A stretch of DNA of 9,122 nucleotides, taken from Planctomycetota bacterium. Its GTDB lineage: Bacteria > Planctomycetota > Phycisphaerae > WQYP01. The stretch spans positions 1 through 9,122 of the forward strand of contig JAJZNY010000095.1 of the NCBI GenBank assembly GCA_021852245.1, in the 5' to 3' direction. The notes below the pieces were generated by a model. That model was not told the DNA's origin. It worked only from the letters and a program-made list of their open reading frames with translations, and did not search any database. Positions 5,581-9,122 of the stretch are shown here, in pieces; within the stretch, counting starts at the first letter, position 1, and every line of letters starts with the position of its first letter. The position numbers and the translations under genes are program-made.

Positions 5581-7830
5581 TTGGAGTTGAAGTTGCTGCT
5601 GCCGATGATTGCCATGCTGCCATTTGTATCGCCGGGGCTTTTTGCCGCCGGCGCGGCGTGCGTGAGCATCCCGATCATCATCCACCTTCTGAACCGGCGG
5701 CGATTCCGCCAGAAGCCGTGGGCCGCCATGCAGTTCTTAATCGCGGCGTATCGGCGCAATGTGCGGCGTCTGAAACTGCAGCGACTGCTGCTGCTGCTTT
5801 TGCGATGTCTGGCGATTCTTCTGATTGCGGCGGGCATTGCGCAGTTCATTCCAATAAGCCGGGGATTGGCGGCACTGCTGGGGAGCGGCAGCCGCCTTAC
5901 CATCGTGGTATGGAATAATGCCTATCCGATGGGGTATGTGCCGACATCGGGTCAAAGCCCGTTCGCAGAGAGTCGTCGGCTGCTGACGAACTGGAGCCGG
6001 CGCCTTCCGGGGGGTGAGTGGACGGCGGTGATCGGCGCATCATCGAACAGCGGACCGCTGCTGGAGAAGCCGGTACCCGCTTCGCCGAGTGTAACGAACC
6101 TGATCGCGAGGCAAAAGGTAACGGAGGGAAGCCCCCAGATCGCTGCGGCGCTGATGAAAGCCGCCGCCCTGGCGAAGGCGTGGCGGAAGCGGGTGGCCCA
6201 TGTGCGGGTCTGGCTGGTCAGCGACGAGACGGCCTCTGATTTCGGCTGCCGCAGCGGAAATAATCCGCTGGCCAAGCCCAGTGGCGACCTGCATGCGCTT
6301 CGGCAGGCGGTCAAGGCGATCGGTGCGGCGGGCGCGCGGTTTCGAGTCTTTGATGTGGGGCGGCCGGATGCGGCGAACATGGCGGTTACCGAGTTGCGAT
6401 TCACCCGACCTGCGGTTTTGATCGGACACGACATCCACCTGCAATTGAAGGTACTCAACAGCGGCGCCCAGGCGGAGCCGAATGTGAGCGTGCGGTTTTT
6501 GATAGACGGTGTAAGCAGCGGCCGACAGACGATCGGCACCATCCGGCCATGGAGTGCCATGACAGCCAACGTACTGCTGCCGGACCCGATCGAATTGCCG
6601 GGGCTTCATGCTCTCACGGTGCGGCTCGCCGCCGACGGCCTGCCGATTGACAACATCCGGCAGCGCGTCTTCCGAGCCCGCACAGCATTGAAGGTGCTTC
6701 TGGTGGATGGAAAGCCGGGCGATCCGGCGCAGGGCGTGCTGGCATCAACGGCCTGGCTGGAGGCGGCGCTGGCTCCGGCGGACAAGGGAAATCGATTTGC
6801 TCCGCGACGCATTGAAATAGACGAATTACCCGGCGCTGATTTGCGGCATTACGCGGCGGTTGTGCTCAGCGACATCGCCCCACCCGGGGCTGCAGATATC
6901 CAGCGACTGGAAAGATTTGTTCAGCGCGGCGGAACGCTGATGATTTATCCCGGAGAGGAAGCGGATGCATCGGCGTGGACGCATCTGGGGGGCGGACTGC
7001 TGCCGGCGGCTTACGGGGCGCGGATTCACACGCCGGCGAAAGCGCCGCAGACCCTGGATGTGACGCGCTCGGCCCGATCGATCATGGCACCATTTATTGC
7101 GGCTCAACGGCAGGGTATCCATACGGGGATTTTTCACATTGCGATACATCAATATGTGCAGTTAATACCGAGAGCCCATGCGGAAGTTTTATTAAAAATG
7201 CGTGGCGGCACGCCGCTGCTGGTGGAGGGTGATTTTGGCCGGGGCCGGGTCGCCATGTGGGGAACGTCATGCGATACACGGTGGACCGATCTGCCGGCGC
7301 AACCGGCATTTCTGCCGCTGATTTACCGGGTGTTGGATCAGGTGCTGGTGGCACGCGGGGGACGGCATAATCTGCTGGTGGGCCGGAAGCTTGTGTTGGC
7401 CGCCGGCCGCCAAACCAAGATGGAATTACGAGGTCCGGGCGGCAGCACGATGGAACTCACGGAAATGCTTGTCGGGGCAGGTAAGAGCCGACATCTGCAA
7501 CTCTCCGGCGCCCCGATGGATACGGCAGGTGTATATCGGACGACGGCGGGTGTGCCGATGGCGGCAGTGAATGTGGATGCGGCGGCAAGTTCGAATCTCG
7601 CTCACATTGCAGCCCGTGCGGCGGCGGAATGTTTTTCCATACCGGCGAGCCGGATCGTGACCGAACCGGAGGAACTTCGTTCATCGCATCGATCGGCGAC
7701 GGGCCCGGCGGGGAATATCGGCTGGCTGATGCTGATGCTCGGATTACTGATGTTGGCATCTGAAGCCTTGGCTGCGCGGGCCTTTTCGCGGTATCGCCTC
7801 TCCACCCAGACCATGGGGGTGCAGGCATGA
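5581..7830 (+). CDS. BatA-N-type membrane protein with degenerate VWA metal site and GATase-like domain
   Basis: A protein of up to 749 residues. The N-terminus has a hydrophobic segment at about 5-36 ending in IHLLNRRRFR, and a second at about 68-91 after a basic stretch. This is the BatA N-terminal pattern of two membrane helices. A VWA-like region follows, but where DxSxS should be it reads W-N-N-A-Y-P-M (N112, A114, P116), so the MIDAS appears lost; WLVSDETASDF keeps the second strand with its Asp. A probable Ig-like domain (about 275-370) precedes a class I glutamine-amidotransferase-like fold (about 375-480: KVLLVDG, AAVVLSD, FVQRGGTLMIYPG), with no nucleophile cysteine visible. A C-terminal membrane helix lies at about 713-734. 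The start is uncertain: TTG 5581 is the first possible codon after the upstream stop; TTG 5587 or 5593 and ATG 5605 or 5614 are alternatives, and none has a clear ribosome binding site. Its stop overlaps the next start by 4 bases. Confidence 0.88.
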   Translation: MELKLLLPMIAMLPFVSPGLFAAGAACVSIPIIIHLLNRRRFRQKPWAAMQFLIAAYRRNVRRLKLQRLLLLLLRCLAILLIAAGIAQFIPISRGLAALLGSGSRLTIVVWNNAYPMGYVPTSGQSPFAESRRLLTNWSRRLPGGEWTAVIGASSNSGPLLEKPVPASPSVTNLIARQKVTEGSPQIAAALMKAAALAKAWRKRVAHVRVWLVSDETASDFGCRSGNNPLAKPSGDLHALRQAVKAIGAAGARFRVFDVGRPDAANMAVTELRFTRPAVLIGHDIHLQLKVLNSGAQAEPNVSVRFLIDGVSSGRQTIGTIRPWSAMTANVLLPDPIELPGLHALTVRLAADGLPIDNIRQRVFRARTALKVLLVDGKPGDPAQGVLASTAWLEAALAPADKGNRFAPRRIEIDELPGADLRHYAAVVLSDIAPPGAADIQRLERFVQRGGTLMIYPGEEADASAWTHLGGGLLPAAYGARIHTPAKAPQTLDVTRSARSIMAPFIAAQRQGIHTGIFHIAIHQYVQLIPRAHAEVLLKMRGGTPLLVEGDFGRGRVAMWGTSCDTRWTDLPAQPAFLPLIYRVLDQVLVARGGRHNLLVGRKLVLAAGRQTKMELRGPGGSTMELTEMLVGAGKSRHLQLSGAPMDTAGVYRTTAGVPMAAVNVDAAASSNLAHIAARAAAECFSIPASRIVTEPEELRSSHRSATGPAGNIGWLMLMLGLLMLASEALAARAFSRYRLSTQTMGVQA

Positions 7831-9122
7831 CGAATGCGTTCCTGATAGTCGGCTCGGTCCATCTTGTGCTGCTGACCAATCATCCGGTCTGGATGAGCCT
7901 GCTGGCAGCGGCGGCTGTGGCCTTCGGCATCTGGAGCTACCGGGCTCAGGGGGCGGCCCCGCGATACAAATGGACACTGGCGTCACTGCGGGCCGCGACT
8001 CTTTTGACGGTCGTTTTTCTGCTTATGGCGCCAGCACTGGTGAATCGACAGTTGGTGCGGCATCGCGGGCGGGTGGTGATCTGGGTGGATTCGTCGCTTT
8101 CGATGACGCTCAGAGACGAATACCCCGCGCCGGAAGCCAACCTGCTGCACAACATTTTTCTTGCGGCACATACGCAAAATCCAAGCCGCTATCAGATGGC
8201 GCTGGCTTTGCTGCAGCGGGCAGAGCATGGATGGTTGGGGAAAATACTCCAGCGGCAGAAGGTTGTGGTGTACACCGGCGGGAGCCGCGCTGAACTGGTC
8301 GGGTCGGCGGAAAATCAAAAGCAGATGAATGCGGTACTGGCCCGCCTGGCGAACATGAAACCGACGGCGGGTGAAACGGATATTCCGGGGATTATTTCGC
8401 AGATATTAGGGCAGCTTTCCGGTGAACCGGTCAGTGCGGTGGTGGTGCTTTCGGACGGTCGCGATACGATGGCTTCCCCTACCCGCCAGATGGTTGCCCG
8501 ACTGAAGCGCCGGGCGATTCGGCTCGTGACCGTACCGATCGGTCGCGATCACCTTCCCTTCAGCATTGAACTGGCGGATGGTGCCACAGCGCATCAGGCG
8601 TTTGTGGGAGATCCGGTTAATGTTTCAGCGCGGCTGGTAACCTCGGAGAACCCCACGCCGCTGGTGCGCCATGTGCGGCTTTATGAAGTGGGAAAGGATG
8701 GGAAGGTGCTGCTGGCGACGAAAAAAGTGGTTATTCCCGCCGGCAAATCGGAGATGCCGCTGCGGCTGACCTGGCGGCCCAAAGCGCCGGGGCGTTACCA
8801 CATCCAGATGGTGATTCGCAGGGCGAAGGGAGAATTCATACCGCCCATTTCCGGCTACAGCGGCGGACGTATTGAACTGAGAACCCGGGCGGTGAAGGCG
8901 AAAATAAAGATTCTGTATGTGGATGGGTATCCACGGTGGGAATATCGATATCTGAAGAATGATCTGGCCCGCGAAAAGACCACGTTGCTGAGCTGTCTTC
9001 TGCTTTCGGCGGATAATCATTTTGCCCAGGCGGGGAATATTCCGATCCGCCGATTTCCCGAGACGCAATCTGAACTGGATCAATACGATGTGTTGATACT
9101 CGGCGATGTGGATCCGGATTAT
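7827..9122 (+). CDS. VWA domain membrane protein with C-terminal GATase-like domain, 3' end outside window
   Basis: The frame starts at the ATG at 7827, overlapping the previous TGA as ATGA, and stays open for exactly 432 codons to the edge. Two hydrophobic segments at about 5-36 and 50-71 anchor it in the membrane, matching the N-terminal pattern of large planctomycetal VWA proteins. A VWA domain follows with a complete metal site: D88, S90, S92 (VDSSLSM), T184 in GETDI and D210 in VVVLSDGRD. A beta-rich region at about 235-355 (FVGDPVNVSARL, RLTWRPKAPGRYHIQM) looks Ig-like. From about 359 a class I glutamine-amidotransferase-like fold begins (KIKILYVDGYPRWEYRYLKN, later YDVLILGDVDPDY) and is cut by the edge. 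Similar proteins are often 700-900 residues, so about half is probably seen. It is translationally coupled to the previous gene. It is a likely second MIDAS-bearing partner for the MoxR ATPase. Confidence 0.9.
   Translation, partial: MTNAFLIVGSVHLVLLTNHPVWMSLLAAAAVAFGIWSYRAQGAAPRYKWTLASLRAATLLTVVFLLMAPALVNRQLVRHRGRVVIWVDSSLSMTLRDEYPAPEANLLHNIFLAAHTQNPSRYQMALALLQRAEHGWLGKILQRQKVVVYTGGSRAELVGSAENQKQMNAVLARLANMKPTAGETDIPGIISQILGQLSGEPVSAVVVLSDGRDTMASPTRQMVARLKRRAIRLVTVPIGRDHLPFSIELADGATAHQAFVGDPVNVSARLVTSENPTPLVRHVRLYEVGKDGKVLLATKKVVIPAGKSEMPLRLTWRPKAPGRYHIQMVIRRAKGEFIPPISGYSGGRIELRTRAVKAKIKILYVDGYPRWEYRYLKNDLAREKTTLLSCLLLSADNHFAQAGNIPIRRFPETQSELDQYDVLILGDVDPDY

Noticed and set aside
5541..5918. 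GTG at 5541 overlapping the DUF58 stop as a coupled start of a 125-residue protein
   Set aside because: The overlap is attractive, but this frame lies within the BatA-type gene and its translation is low-complexity shadow sequence, while the other frame encodes clear membrane segments.

Overview
The window is high-GC bacterial chromosomal DNA. It holds two divergently oriented gene blocks around an intergenic region of about 420 bases. No insertion sequence, tRNA, rRNA or CRISPR array is visible. The gene set (a MoxR ATPase, a soluble DUF58 protein, a large BatA-type membrane protein and a VWA protein with a class I glutamine-amidotransferase-like domain, in that order) is the layout commonly seen in Planctomycetota. 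A member of that phylum, perhaps a Phycisphaerae-like lineage, is my best inference; no phylogenetic marker was compared.

Left block, minus strand, reading from about 3092 down to 1: a small receiver-like protein that lacks the conserved receiver lysine; an S41 carboxyl-terminal processing protease with a membrane anchor and PDZ domain, overlapping the previous gene by 4 bases; tsaD, the tRNA t6A synthesis enzyme, 60 bases further on; and the first 35 codons of a very basic small protein with a strong ribosome binding site, cut by the window edge. The first two genes are clearly coupled. tsaD and the basic gene probably belong to the same transcript.

Right block, plus strand, 3513 to the end: moxR, a DUF58 VWA gene, a 749-residue BatA-N-type membrane protein and a VWA/GATase-like membrane protein that runs off the window. 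The spacings are 34 bases, 36 bases and a 4-base overlap, so this looks like one operon. MoxR ATPases typically act as chaperones on VWA proteins through a metal site called MIDAS. Here the DUF58 protein and the last protein keep a full DxSxS MIDAS. In the middle membrane protein the same position reads N-N-A-Y-P, so its metal site appears lost.

The most interesting points are the degenerate MIDAS flanked by two intact ones, the two non-catalytic-looking GATase-like modules in adjacent membrane proteins, the receiver-like protein coupled to a periplasmic protease, and unexplained repeats in the divergent intergenic region. The MoxR-VWA architecture itself is a known family arrangement whose role in this lineage is, as far as I know, not established.
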